A DNA stretch of 40,721 nucleotides from a bacterium (GCA_021846685.1 JAJZWL010000007.1:1-40721); one strand, 5' to 3'; shown: positions 17,207 to 24,386, numbered from the stretch's first letter. The notes: a model not told the origin generated them from the sequence alone. Made by a program: numbers and translations.

Positions 17207-18085
17207 ATGATATTATATATACTTATGGGAGGAATTTTTTTTCTATTAATGTATTCTTTACTTTTAGGTGTAATTCACGGAATTACGCCAGATGAGCATA
17301 CCTGGCCAATTACATTTAGCTATGCAATTGGAGCTTTCTCTACAAAAAAAGGTATATTTGTAGCCTTCCTATTTACCCTAGCCTTTACTGTACAAAGGGC
17401 GATAGCATCTGAAATAGTATATTTAGCTGTTATAAACGTAAAAATCTTTTATTCCATAAACGGATACATATATACAATAGTGGGTATAGCAATGCTAATA
17501 GCAGGGTTATATGTCATGAATAAGCGCAGTATACTTCATGTTGACCTATTTCCATCATCTTGGCTAGGGAAAAAACATACTCATGATACAACTGAGCATG
17601 TAAATGAGATTAAACCTTCTATGGCTTTAATCCATGGATTTATAGCAGGATGGGGATTTGGAGCATTTGCAATAATACTATATACAATAATAGTCCCTCA
17701 AATGCCTAATGCATATGTAGCATTTCTTCCTGGAGTAATGTTTGGACTAGGAACAATGGTTGTACAAGCTATATTTGGAGGATTTTTTGGTCGATGGATT
17801 AGAAAAATGAAACTTCCTGAGAAAAAAGGAATAGAAGTAGCCTCAAAAATTGCAGGGACTACACTTACTTATGGAGGTTTAGTGTTCATCCTAGGCGGAA
17901 TTATTACTCTAGCACTTCCTAAAATTGCTAACTTCTCTATAAATACAGGGATTAATGTAGGGAATCTCCATCATTTAGGTATAGGGTTTGTTATGGTAAC
18001 ATTCACAGTACTTGTAATAGGAATCGGTTCTCTAATTCACTTTGTAAGAGTAGTAAAAAAAGAATATGAAACAGATGGAAAATAA
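17207..18085 (+). CDS. NiCoT/RcnA-like polytopic membrane protein (putative metal transporter)
   Basis: This integral membrane protein has about seven hydrophobic segments. Its first helix carries GVIHGITPDEHTWPITFSYA, resembling the HxxxxDHI metal-binding motif of nickel/cobalt transporters and RcnA exporters (HALDADHI). A central cytosolic or periplasmic loop holds HTHDTTEH, a plausible metal-binding patch. GFIAGWGFGAFAIILY may be the second signature helix. The track starts at a TTG (17186); I prefer the ATG at 17207 (MILYILMGG) or 17225, because nothing supports the TTG. Metal transport is inference by motif; other NicO-superfamily roles are possible. The downstream hexokinase-like gene overlaps its end and ogg follows, suggesting one operon. 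Confidence 0.6.
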   Translation: MILYILMGGIFFLLMYSLLLGVIHGITPDEHTWPITFSYAIGAFSTKKGIFVAFLFTLAFTVQRAIASEIVYLAVINVKIFYSINGYIYTIVGIAMLIAGLYVMNKRSILHVDLFPSSWLGKKHTHDTTEHVNEIKPSMALIHGFIAGWGFGAFAIILYTIIVPQMPNAYVAFLPGVMFGLGTMVVQAIFGGFFGRWIRKMKLPEKKGIEVASKIAGTTLTYGGLVFILGGIITLALPKIANFSINTGINVGNLHHLGIGFVMVTFTVLVIGIGSLIHFVRVVKKEYETDGK

Positions 18086-18977
18086 AGATAAAGAAACTCT
18101 ACAAATAATAAAAAAAAACATTTATTCAAAAGGCTTTGATTCTTTAATAAATAAGAATAATATATCTAAAAGTAAAAGATCCTCAGTAATTGGGATTGGA
18201 GGATCTCATATTTATTTCTCTCTTCTCGAAGGACTTACAATTGTTAAAAGTTATAAAGAATCAATTGATTTTAAAGACAAAGAAAATTTTTTTGAAAACA
18301 TTATCTATCTATATAAAAATAAAGATTTTCAATCATCTAATACTTCTGTGATTTTTTCTTATCCATTTTTACCATATAAAAAAGGAGACCTAATTGACGG
18401 GAAATATATGAAAAATACAAAAATAACAAAAGTATTACCTTTTTCAGATGAGACATTTACACTCTCTGAAAAGTTAAATCATAATTTTAATATTTTAAAT
18501 GATGCAGTTGCTGTTAATTTATATAATCTGTATAAAAATAAGGACTATGACATACATATAGCAGCTATAGCAGGAACAGGGGTTAATATTTCATACACGA
18601 AAAATAACGAAATTTTAAATTCTGAATTTGGAAATATTAAAATACCTGAAAGTATGAATATGGAAGATATACTTAAAATATATAAAGAGGCTACATTTGA
18701 AAAAGTAATTACAGAACATTCACTAAAAAAAACAGCACGATTACACAAAATAGACCTTGAATATTTAAAAAAAATTTCGGCAAAAATATTTGCACTGGCC
18801 ATCCTCTCTTTTATAGAAGACAAAAAGAGTGCCTCTATATTGTTTCAAGGTTCTTTTATTTGCAAAGACAAGAAATACAGAGATCATGTCGTAAGAATAA
18901 TACACAAATATTATAAAGGAAAATTACATATTAATTATAATAACCTTTCAGATATAAAAGGAGCTTCTTTAATATAA
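18066..18977 (+). CDS. Hexokinase-like ASKHA-fold sugar kinase homologue (divergent)
   Basis: The 303-residue protein has the landmarks of the actin/hexokinase fold: a phosphate-1-like VIGIGGSHIYFSLLEG near residue 41, FSYPFLPYKKGDLIDG (compare the SFP..q..l..G region of hexokinases), LNDAVAVNLYNLY carrying the candidate catalytic Asp, IAAIAGTGVNISY as phosphate 2, and LNSEFGNI in the place of the INTEWG segment. This resembles eukaryote-type hexokinases more than ROK kinases; the ROK zinc motif is absent. It is shorter than the usual 400 or more residues, so it is a minimal version. It overlaps the upstream transporter-like gene by 20 bp (11 bp if the second ATG at 18075 is used). Substrate unknown; a non-sugar or regulatory ASKHA role is possible. 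Confidence 0.55.
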   Translation: MKQMENKDKETLQIIKKNIYSKGFDSLINKNNISKSKRSSVIGIGGSHIYFSLLEGLTIVKSYKESIDFKDKENFFENIIYLYKNKDFQSSNTSVIFSYPFLPYKKGDLIDGKYMKNTKITKVLPFSDETFTLSEKLNHNFNILNDAVAVNLYNLYKNKDYDIHIAAIAGTGVNISYTKNNEILNSEFGNIKIPESMNMEDILKIYKEATFEKVITEHSLKKTARLHKIDLEYLKKISAKIFALAILSFIEDKKSASILFQGSFICKDKKYRDHVVRIIHKYYKGKLHINYNNLSDIKGASLI

Positions 18978-18981
18978 GATT

Positions 18982-19794
18982 ATGAAAATTAAAGTTGAAG
19001 ATTTTAATTTGCAATATACACTTGAATCCGGACAATGCTTTAATTTTAATAAGGTATCTTACAATAAATACTCAGGAGTTATTAAAGATAAATTCATTAC
19101 AATAGAACAAGTAAACGATATTCTTAAAATAGACTCTTTTCCCAATATAAAAGAAATAGGGATTAGAGAGTATTTTAATCTGGATATAAATTATGAAAAT
19201 ATTTTAATACAACTTGCAAAAGACAATAATATATCTAAAATAATTGAAAAATATAGAGGATTAAGAGTTATTAATCAAGACGAATATGAATGTATGTTCT
19301 CATATATTATTTCTAGCTTTAATTCTATACAAAAAATAAAAAAAACTATTGCATACCTTTCTAAACACCTGGGAGAAAGAATAACAGGGGATGTATACTC
19401 CTTTCCTAATATAGAAAAATTAAAAAATGCTGATATAAAAATACTGAGAGAAGCCAAATTAGGATATAGAGATAAATATATAAAAGAAAGTGCTTTTAAA
19501 ATTATAAATGATAATATAGATATATATGATATTAAAAATTTGGATTATACTACAGCAAAAAAGAAACTGAAAGAATTTCCAGGAATAGGAGATAAAGTAG
19601 CAGATTGTACAATGCTATATTCAATGAATTTTCATAATGCATTCCCTATTGATACATGGATAAATAAGTATCTCACTTTCAATTTCAAGAATAATAAAGA
19701 AGGAAAAGAAATTCTACAGAAAAAATTTAACGGTTTCGCTGGATGGGCACAACTTTTTATTTTTACTGATATTAGATCTATTAAAAATATCTAA
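18982..19794 (+). CDS. ogg: 8-oxoguanine DNA glycosylase/AP lyase, Ogg1 type
   Basis: The 270-residue protein is a recognisable Ogg1-type HhH-GPD glycosylase that removes 8-oxoguanine and can nick the abasic site. The N-terminal domain has YTLESGQCFNF, typical of Ogg (TL.sGQsFrW). Next is DEYECMFSYIISSFNSIQKI, equivalent to the E.l.sFI.Ss.NnI helix. The catalytic hairpin EFPGIGDKVADCTMLYSM holds the nucleophilic Lys, and AFPIDTWINKY holds the catalytic Asp. NGFAGWAQLFIF matches the GwAqs.lF terminus. Nothing essential is missing. It follows the hexokinase-like gene by four bases, so it is probably the last gene of that operon. Confidence 0.9.
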   Translation: MKIKVEDFNLQYTLESGQCFNFNKVSYNKYSGVIKDKFITIEQVNDILKIDSFPNIKEIGIREYFNLDINYENILIQLAKDNNISKIIEKYRGLRVINQDEYECMFSYIISSFNSIQKIKKTIAYLSKHLGERITGDVYSFPNIEKLKNADIKILREAKLGYRDKYIKESAFKIINDNIDIYDIKNLDYTTAKKKLKEFPGIGDKVADCTMLYSMNFHNAFPIDTWINKYLTFNFKNNKEGKEILQKKFNGFAGWAQLFIFTDIRSIKNI

Positions 19795-19876
19795 ATAAAA
19801 GATAAAAAAGAATTGATAAACCTCTTTAAATTAATAATACCTAAGCATAAAATAAATATAATGCGCACATATATAC

Positions 19877-19906
19877 TTGACAATAACTATAGGCCTGAAT
19901 TATAAT
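19877..19906 (+). promoter_or_regulatory. Full consensus promoter TTGACA, 18 bp, TATAAT (leaderless)
   Basis: Both hexamers match the sigma-70 consensus exactly. The ATG at 19913 lies six bases after the -10, at the expected +1. The ORF-track start (TTG at 19877) is the -35 box itself. Confidence 0.85.
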
Positions 19907-19912
19907 CCCGTT

Positions 19913-20560
19913 ATGATTGGAGAAGTATTAAATCCACCACATGAGCCAAGTACAAGCAGAAGAATTCTTACAGGACTCCTCTCTGCCACTACATTAGCTG
20001 CTGGAGTTGCATTGTATCACCCTAAAGCTCCTGCTGAAACACAAACAAAAGAAAATCCTCAAAATATGTCTGTTATTCCTACAGAATCTTCTCAAAATCC
20101 TACAACAAGTGAGTTAGGGTCAACATTAGCACCTTTTCTTATGCAAGATGAGCAAAATCCACAACTAAAAAATGGTATTCCGCTATTGTCACACTCCCAG
20201 GTATATATTCAAATAAATAAAAACAAGGATAATGGTCTCTACAATACTACAATATACACAGGAATTCCTCCAAAAGAATTTAAAACCATAAAAAATGCAT
20301 TACAGAACCCTTTAGACAAAGTTACTGTAAGAGATTTTGGTGTTACAGATGGTTCTGAAAATATCAATCTTTATTCTTCTAATGCCAAATTAATAAAAGT
20401 ACAAGATTCTCAATATATTATTGCGGCCAACTTTCCTAATAATAAAAATAATATAGGTTCAGAACTTATTAAAGAAAGTTTTACATCATATATAGCATTT
20501 AACATAGTCTCTTCAAAAGGGACAGATATAATGTCTGCATATTTCATACAAGCACCCTAA
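19913..20560 (+). CDS. Secreted or membrane-anchored protein of unknown function
   Basis: From the ATG at 19913 the 215-residue product begins MIGEVLNPPHEPSTSRRIL and has one hydrophobic segment (LTGLLSATTLAAGVALYH, residues about 19-36), a signal anchor or signal peptide. A disordered Thr/Ser/Gln/Pro-rich linker (to about residue 80) leads to a folded C-terminal domain with alternating beta-like strands (VYIQINKNKDNGLYNTTIYT, IAANFPNN, AYFIQAP). The track's extra 12 residues are promoter DNA. The strong consensus promoter suggests high expression. I recognise no family. Monocistronic; the next gene is convergent. Confidence 0.65.
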   Translation: MIGEVLNPPHEPSTSRRILTGLLSATTLAAGVALYHPKAPAETQTKENPQNMSVIPTESSQNPTTSELGSTLAPFLMQDEQNPQLKNGIPLLSHSQVYIQINKNKDNGLYNTTIYTGIPPKEFKTIKNALQNPLDKVTVRDFGVTDGSENINLYSSNAKLIKVQDSQYIIAANFPNNKNNIGSELIKESFTSYIAFNIVSSKGTDIMSAYFIQAP

Positions 20561-20587
20561 ATTATTATTGAGTATATTTAAATAACT

Positions 20588-21457
20588 TTATAAAATTTTT
20601 AAATCTCGAAGTAATATATATCCCTTAGTCCAATACACAGAACTGAATACTGACAGAAATGCAGATATATACAAAGCTATTACAAATCCTACTACCTCTG
20701 CTGTGATTCCTATAAATAAATTATGAGATATTAAAGACAAAGATACATTAACTATTAAAAAATCTATTGCTGATACAAAGATTAAGGACAAAATTATAAA
20801 AACTAAAAAATAAAAAGAGATTAATCTGAAATATCCAAATTTATTATTCCAGAAAGATTTATATGTTATTCTAATTGAATCTATAATATCTGTATTCTTA
20901 TCGATTATAAGTCTTACTCCTATAAATGAAAGAGCAAAAACAACTATAAAAGCAAATAGAAATACAAAAGCTATGAAAATATTTAATACCGGAATAGATG
21001 AAAGTATAATACTAAATAATATTAAAAAAACAACAGAAACAGCTATAACAATAATATAATAAACAAAATAATATATAATATATTCTTTCCATTTTTCTTT
21101 TCCTCCATTCCATACCTCAGTAAAACTTTCTTTTTTTTGAGAATTAAGAATATAGTTTATTAATGCTGTAGAAGAAAAAGAGTTTAAAAAAATAGACAAT
21201 AACAATAATATAAATAATACTAAACCTATTATAGCTGCCTCATTTGCATGAGAAATAAGGATCTTTGTTAAATGAGTAATGTATTCTTTTTTGACAGTTG
21301 TAGGAATCTTAATATTATAATAATGAAGTATAAAAGTAAGAGAGGTTATTAATACAGAAATAATCCCTAGATAAAACACATTAATATTTTCAAAAAATAT
21401 TAAAACTGCGTCTTTTGAAATTGAAAATAATTTATTAAAAGAAAAATCATCCATCAT
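20588..21457 (-). CDS. Polytopic membrane protein, six helices (unknown function)
   Basis: The 289-residue protein has about six transmembrane segments: residues around 28-45, 70-92, 125-155 (YYFVYYIIVIAVSVVFLILF), 158-178, 205-235 and 250-275. A conserved-looking polar stretch GVRLIIDKNTDIIDSIRITY lies between helices. The layout resembles the membrane domains of DUF4013 or the glycerophosphoryl-diester-phosphodiesterase membrane-domain superfamily, where a repeated helix pair is followed by an amphipathic D..dsi..s...... segment. That link is only by pattern. No operon partner; it is convergent with the gene at 19913. The start may be the second Met. Confidence 0.55.
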   Translation of the reverse strand: MMDDFSFNKLFSISKDAVLIFFENINVFYLGIISVLITSLTFILHYYNIKIPTTVKKEYITHLTKILISHANEAAIIGLVLFILLLLSIFLNSFSSTALINYILNSQKKESFTEVWNGGKEKWKEYIIYYFVYYIIVIAVSVVFLILFSIILSSIPVLNIFIAFVFLFAFIVVFALSFIGVRLIIDKNTDIIDSIRITYKSFWNNKFGYFRLISFYFLVFIILSLIFVSAIDFLIVNVSLSLISHNLFIGITAEVVGFVIALYISAFLSVFSSVYWTKGYILLRDLKIL

Positions 21458-21546
21458 ACTTATTATTATACATTATGAATGGGTGGATTTATACATACCT
21501 GTAAATTACATAGTTATATAAATTTAGATTATTCTACTTTTATTAT

Positions 21547-21831
21547 CTAGTGTTTATGTATTAATTCTTCTTTTACTTTCTCATCTAAAAAGATTTTTAC
21601 TAATGATTGATAAGGAACATCTTTCTTATTTGCTATCTCTTTAAGATTATCTAATAACATCTGGGGAATCCTTATAGTCATAGTCTTTGTTGAAGGTTTA
21701 AGATTAGAGAATGTTATATTCTGATATGCCTTACTCCAATCTATATATTCTGTACTATCATGAGTATTCCAAAATTCTCTCTCTTCTTCTTCATTTTTAA
21801 ATTGTGGTATTTGTCTTAATTTTTTATTCAT
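21547..21831 (-). CDS. brnA: CopG/BrnA-type antitoxin
   Basis: The 94-residue protein reads QIPQFKNEEEEREFWNTHDS followed by TEYIDWSKA, typical of CopG-family antitoxins paired with BrnT-like toxins. It then has a ribbon-helix-helix TKTMTIRIPQMLLDNLKEIA and NKKDVPYQSLVKIFLDEKV. It neutralises the toxin and, as an RHH protein, should repress the operon. Its ATG overlaps the toxin stop by four bases (ATGA), the usual translationally coupled toxin-first order of brnTA. Confidence 0.85.
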   Translation of the reverse strand: MNKKLRQIPQFKNEEEEREFWNTHDSTEYIDWSKAYQNITFSNLKPSTKTMTIRIPQMLLDNLKEIANKKDVPYQSLVKIFLDEKVKEELIHKH

Positions 21832-22139
21832 AGTTTATTTATATTATTAAATATTAATCTTTCTTTTTTACTCTGATCTCTTGCAGATATTACTCTTATC
21901 TTATTATTCCTCTTTGTAAATACAATAAATAACAATCTATTATTCCCGGTAACCCCTAAAGCCTGAAATCTGATCTCTTTACTAGAATGATTTTTATCTT
22001 CATTAATAATTAATGGTTTATTATAAAATACTTCTTCACATTCCTTTATACTTACTCTATGCTTTAATTTATTTTTTAATAAATTACCTTCATCCCAATC
22101 AAAACCTTCAAATTTCTTAAAATCAAAACCTGTTCCCAT
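21828..22139 (-). CDS. brnT: BrnT-family ribonuclease toxin
   Basis: FEGFDWDEGNLLKNKLKHRV followed by SIKECEEVFYNKPLIINEDK is diagnostic of BrnT, as are ALGVTGNNRLLFIVFTKR and the C-terminal RVISARDQSKKERLIF. BrnT is a RelE-fold RNase. The track begins at a TTG (22166) that is promoter sequence. The ATG at 22139 (MGTGFDFKKF) lies six bases after a perfect TATAAT, so that start is chosen; it gives a 103-residue protein, a normal length. The C-terminal RVISAR.xSkkER catalytic region is intact, so the pair looks functional. Confidence 0.85.
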   Translation of the reverse strand: MGTGFDFKKFEGFDWDEGNLLKNKLKHRVSIKECEEVFYNKPLIINEDKNHSSKEIRFQALGVTGNNRLLFIVFTKRNNKIRVISARDQSKKERLIFNNINKL

Positions 22140-22145
22140 ATGTAA

Positions 22146-22177
22146 ATTATAGTACAATACATTCAATTAATTGTCAA
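22146..22177 (-). promoter_or_regulatory. brnTA promoter, perfect TATAAT with leaderless start
   Basis: TATAAT (22151-22146) is followed by six bases and the ATG at 22139. TTGACA lies upstream (22177-22172) but at a 20-bp spacing, longer than optimal; the -10 is the stronger evidence. Confidence 0.6.
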
Positions 22178-22215
22178 TATTAATAAATATATATAAATAC
22201 CTTGTTTTCCTTAAA

Positions 22216-22296
22216 TTAATTCTTTATTAATTTTACAATCCTTCTACTCATATAAAACAATTTTCTGGTTCGATTAGTGCTACATTGAAGGAGAAT
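22216..22296 (-). repeat. Duplicated gene-end fragment, copy A (upstream of brnTA)
   Basis: The minus strand reads ILLQCSTNRTRKLFYMSR and then IVKLIKN, stop. It is about 80-85% identical in DNA to copy B at 22942-23037. Many differences are synonymous (CTT/CTC, AGC/AGT, CGA/CGC, ACC/ACT, TTG/CTA), pointing to a once-coding gene end. Confidence 0.6.
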
Positions 22297-22375
22297 TTTA
22301 TATTTTTGTTATATAATATTATTTATACACTTTATTTGAACCTGAGTGAGTGCCTAAAGCTAATAACTTTATTAC

Positions 22376-22606
22376 TTATTTGTTATTGTATTCCCATATT
22401 ATTCTTACATCTCCAGTCACCCAACTGCTCCAAACATTATCAAACTCTATACTATTTACTTTATAGGTCCTTAATGATGGATAATTTGGATTATTTGACA
22501 ATAGATTCAATGATTTTAAAATTCTTTTTTGAAGTAAGGTATTTCTTTTTGCAATCTTTCTATAATCTTTATTAAAACTAGAAGTAAAAATTAATTGATA
22601 CATCAT
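22376..22606 (-). CDS. relE: RelE/YafQ-type mRNA interferase toxin
   Basis: The 76-residue protein is a compact RelE/ParE-superfamily toxin. It starts YQLIFTSSFNKDYRKIAKRN, continues with helix LLQKRILKSLNLLSNNPNYP, and ends with WSSWVTGDVRIIWEYNNK, matching the conserved sw.v.gdyRi.y.i strand where the catalytic Arg lies. It is slightly shorter at the C-terminus than YafQ (about 92) and lacks the usual terminal H..y/F, so activity could be altered. Its ATG overlaps the antitoxin stop by four bases, showing co-translation. Confidence 0.75.
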   Translation of the reverse strand: MMYQLIFTSSFNKDYRKIAKRNTLLQKRILKSLNLLSNNPNYPSLRTYKVNSIEFDNVWSSWVTGDVRIIWEYNNK

Positions 22607-22908
22607 TTTACAATCTTATTCAAATATCTCTCTAATTCACCCTTATTTTTTGTATCTACAATAATACCTTTATCTGTTTTACCTTCTTCTATACTCTTCA
22701 TCTCTTCATCAGATAGAGGTACTGGATCGTATGATAAAGATAAATCAAATGGTATACTATTTTTATCTACTATTTGTTTAAAAAATATTGTTATTGCCTG
22801 AGAAGTTGTTAATCCTAATTCAGATAATATAGATTCAACCCTATCTTTTAAAGGTTTCTGAATCCTTATTTGGGTATTATCTTCTTTCTTTATACTTCTA
22901 TTATCCAT
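22603..22908 (-). CDS. relB: RelB/DinJ-family antitoxin
   Basis: TQIRIQKPLKDRVESILSEL followed by GLTTSQAITIFFKQIVDKNS and IPFDL is the DinJ/RelB ribbon-helix-helix signature. The C-terminal part (YDPVPLSDEEMKSIEEGKTD) would wrap the toxin. The track start (22938) reads MHYICDVFM, which is promoter and operator DNA. The ATG at 22908 (MDNRSIKKEDN) lies seven bases after a -10-like hexamer, so I choose it; 22914 is an alternative. Confidence 0.8.
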   Translation of the reverse strand: MDNRSIKKEDNTQIRIQKPLKDRVESILSELGLTTSQAITIFFKQIVDKNSIPFDLSLSYDPVPLSDEEMKSIEEGKTDKGIIVDTKNKGELERYLNKIVK

Positions 22909-22915
22909 AATCATA

Positions 22916-22945
22916 AATACATCACAAATGTAATGCATTTGTCAA
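22916..22945 (-). promoter_or_regulatory. relBE promoter with overlapping operator-like inverted repeat
   Basis: TTGACA (22945-22940), an 18-bp spacer and TGTATT (22921-22916), then seven bases to the ATG at 22908. An imperfect palindrome AAATGCATTACA/TGTGATGTATTT (10 of 12 matches) covers the spacer and -10, suited to autorepression by RelB. Confidence 0.6.
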
Positions 22946-23037
22946 TACAATTTCAATAAATTCTTTATTAATTTCACAGTCTTTCTACTCATATAAAATA
23001 GTTCTCTAGTGCGATTAGTACTACATTGGAGGAGAAT
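22942..23037 (-). repeat. Duplicated gene-end fragment, copy B (upstream of relBE)
   Basis: The minus strand reads ILLQCSTNRTRELFYMSR and then KTVKLIKNLLKLY, stop. The TGA stop lies inside the TTGACA -35 box of relBE. It is homologous to copy A upstream of brnTA. No start codon or complete gene is attached. Confidence 0.6.
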
Positions 23038-23088
23038 GTATCGAATTGGATTATTCAATTTTAATATTTAAATAATTTCAAATCCTAA

Positions 23089-23392
23089 AACTTTTTTAAT
23101 ACAGGAAATATTTTATTTAAATCAGAACAAAAGAATATTATTGAGATAACAGATTCAATACAAAGAACTGTCAAAGAGAACGTTGTCAAACAAAAACTTT
23201 CCTTGGACAGGAGTTTTTCCTAATCTTACTGCATTACATACAGAAGTTCCTTCTGAGCTACCTATAAAATTTATTCTGAATTTATATCCAAAGTCCAGAA
23301 TGTATGTGACGAATACAAAAGATCGACTTCTATTGTTAAAAGTACTAACATTTAAATATGAAAACTATAACTGCAAAAGAATTTCAACGTAA
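23089..23392 (+). pseudogene. Decayed ORF of unknown family upstream of the Phd antitoxin
   Basis: One frame reads FKSEQKNIIEITDSIQRTVK and stops near 23223. The adjacent frame, reported as the 69-residue track ORF, carries PNLTALHTEVPSELPIKFIL then NLYPKSRMYVT and runs into the antitoxin start. The protein-like composition in two consecutive frames suggests a single gene broken near 23210. I do not recognise the family. No intact start exists; the track start is a TTG. Confidence 0.35.
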
Positions 23393-23630
23393 CCATGCAT
23401 CTATTGTTAAAGAGGTGGCTAATGGTCACAAATATGAAGTTACCTTCCATCGCAAACCTATTATCGAGCTGATACCAAAATTTAAGAAAACAACCAAGGA
23501 TACTGAACCTGGAAGTCATTCAGCATTAGTTAAGTCTCTGAGTTATACACGGCCTGTTAAAGGTGATCTTTATGATCTACCATATAAGCAGTTACGAAAA
23601 AATTTGTTAAATCAAAAATATGGCAAATGA
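23358..23630 (+). CDS. Phd/YefM-family antitoxin
   Basis: The 90-residue protein begins MKTITAKEFQRNHASIVKEV and continues ANGHKYEVTFHRKPIIELIP, the Phd/YefM fold that binds operator DNA. The C-terminal half (SHSALVKSLSYTRPVKGDLY) would cover the toxin. It overlaps by 11 bases the ATG of a PIN-type toxin gene, which is broken. A TAACAT six bases before the ATG could be a -10 box for a leaderless transcript. The antitoxin appears intact although its partner is not. Confidence 0.8.
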   Translation: MKTITAKEFQRNHASIVKEVANGHKYEVTFHRKPIIELIPKFKKTTKDTEPGSHSALVKSLSYTRPVKGDLYDLPYKQLRKNLLNQKYGK

Positions 23631-24019
23631 ATTTGTGTTTATAGATACTAAATATACTCATGGAGTTATTATTTCATCGTTCCAATTACAATATGGTGTT
23701 AACTGCAGTAATATCAATACCTGAATAGTCTATAGTTTGCACATCAATATTATCTCTTTCTACCTTACTATACTTTATAGAATCACAAAAATATGATAAA
23801 GAAATTGCCCACAGTTTTATGAAAGGATACAAAATATTGGATATGGACAATAGGGATTACAAGTGGACTGAGACCAACGACCAAGGAGACTTTGAGGATG
23901 CTCTACAAGTAGCATGTGCCAGGCGCCACAACTGTTCATACTTACTAACACTTGATAAAAAATTCAGCAATATGTATGGCAAGTATTTATCAATCCACAC
24001 AATTATGGAGAGTGAGTGA
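23620..24019 (+). pseudogene. Broken PIN-domain (VapC-type) toxin
   Basis: The start MANEFVFIDT, with the first PIN Asp, overlaps the Phd-type antitoxin, but the frame stops after 34 codons. Downstream another frame carries SILSLSTLLYFIESQKYDKE, interrupted upstream by TAG, and leads into the track ORF at 23819. That ORF holds a PIN C-terminus: GDFEDALQVACARRHNCSYL then LTLDKKFSNMYGKYL, with the expected FEDALQ and LTLDKKF aspartates. The middle of the domain is shortened and frame-broken, so no active toxin can be made. The gene order (antitoxin, then toxin overlapping it) is that of a Phd-Doc-like/VapBC operon. Confidence 0.7.
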
Positions 24020-24049
24020 TAGTGATAAAATTCAGAAAAAGTGTAGGTA

Positions 24050-24330
24050 CCCCGTAAACTGTAATATAATTCTAAAACAAGGTAGAATAACTAAGATACT
24101 AGAACAAACTAAAAAACCACAAGGGATGTTATCTCTATTCCCTGCCTCTGTTCATCAATATCACAATTCAAATAGAGAGTATCTTCTTTATTATTTTTTT
24201 AATTTTCTTGAATATAACTTACTAATGTAGTTCCCCCAACTTGGCCTTGCTCCAAGTACAATAATAGCCCTGTTTTCTTTAAGTAAGTCTTTAAAAAACA
24301 AATTTTCGTAATAATCTCGGTACCATACGA
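24050..24330 (-). pseudogene. Decayed AAA_14-type ATPase, N-terminal region
   Basis: On the minus strand one frame reads WYRDYYENLFFKDLLKENRA then IIVLGARPSWG. A +1 shift restores GARQVGGTTLVSYIQEN, a Walker A in which the catalytic Lys codon has become Gly. After another stop and frame change comes EDTLYLNCDIDEQRQGIEI, the strand after Walker A in this family (compare SPLYLNCDDPD in the ATPase at the left edge). At least two frameshifts and the lost Lys mark it as dead. The rest toward 24020 is not recognisable. It is the third AAA_14/DUF4143 family member in the window. Confidence 0.6.
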
Positions 24331-24346
24331 GGAATTACCCAATATG

Positions 24347-24386
24347 AGTCTTGTCTACAAGAAAATAACATTAAAATATGGATAAG
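24347..24386 (+). repeat. IS-end-like motif, copy 3
   Basis: AGTCTTGTC, 13 bases, then CATTAAAAT, aligned without gaps to copy 2 near 2540. It lies between the decayed ATPase and the sigma-factor gene and may mark the right edge of the accessory island. The 150 bp from here to the sigma gene hold no gene. Confidence 0.4.

Noticed and set aside
22285-22801. Plus-strand ORFs 22285-22575 and 22595-22801
   Set aside because: They are antisense to the relE and relB genes, which are clear family members.
23686-23784. Open minus-strand frame (IKYSKVERDNIDVQTIDYSG) suggesting an inverted gene piece in the PIN gene
   Set aside because: The plus strand over the same bases reads a plausible PIN-toxin middle (TLLYFIESQKYDKE) leading into the intact C-terminus, so the antisense frame is probably chance.
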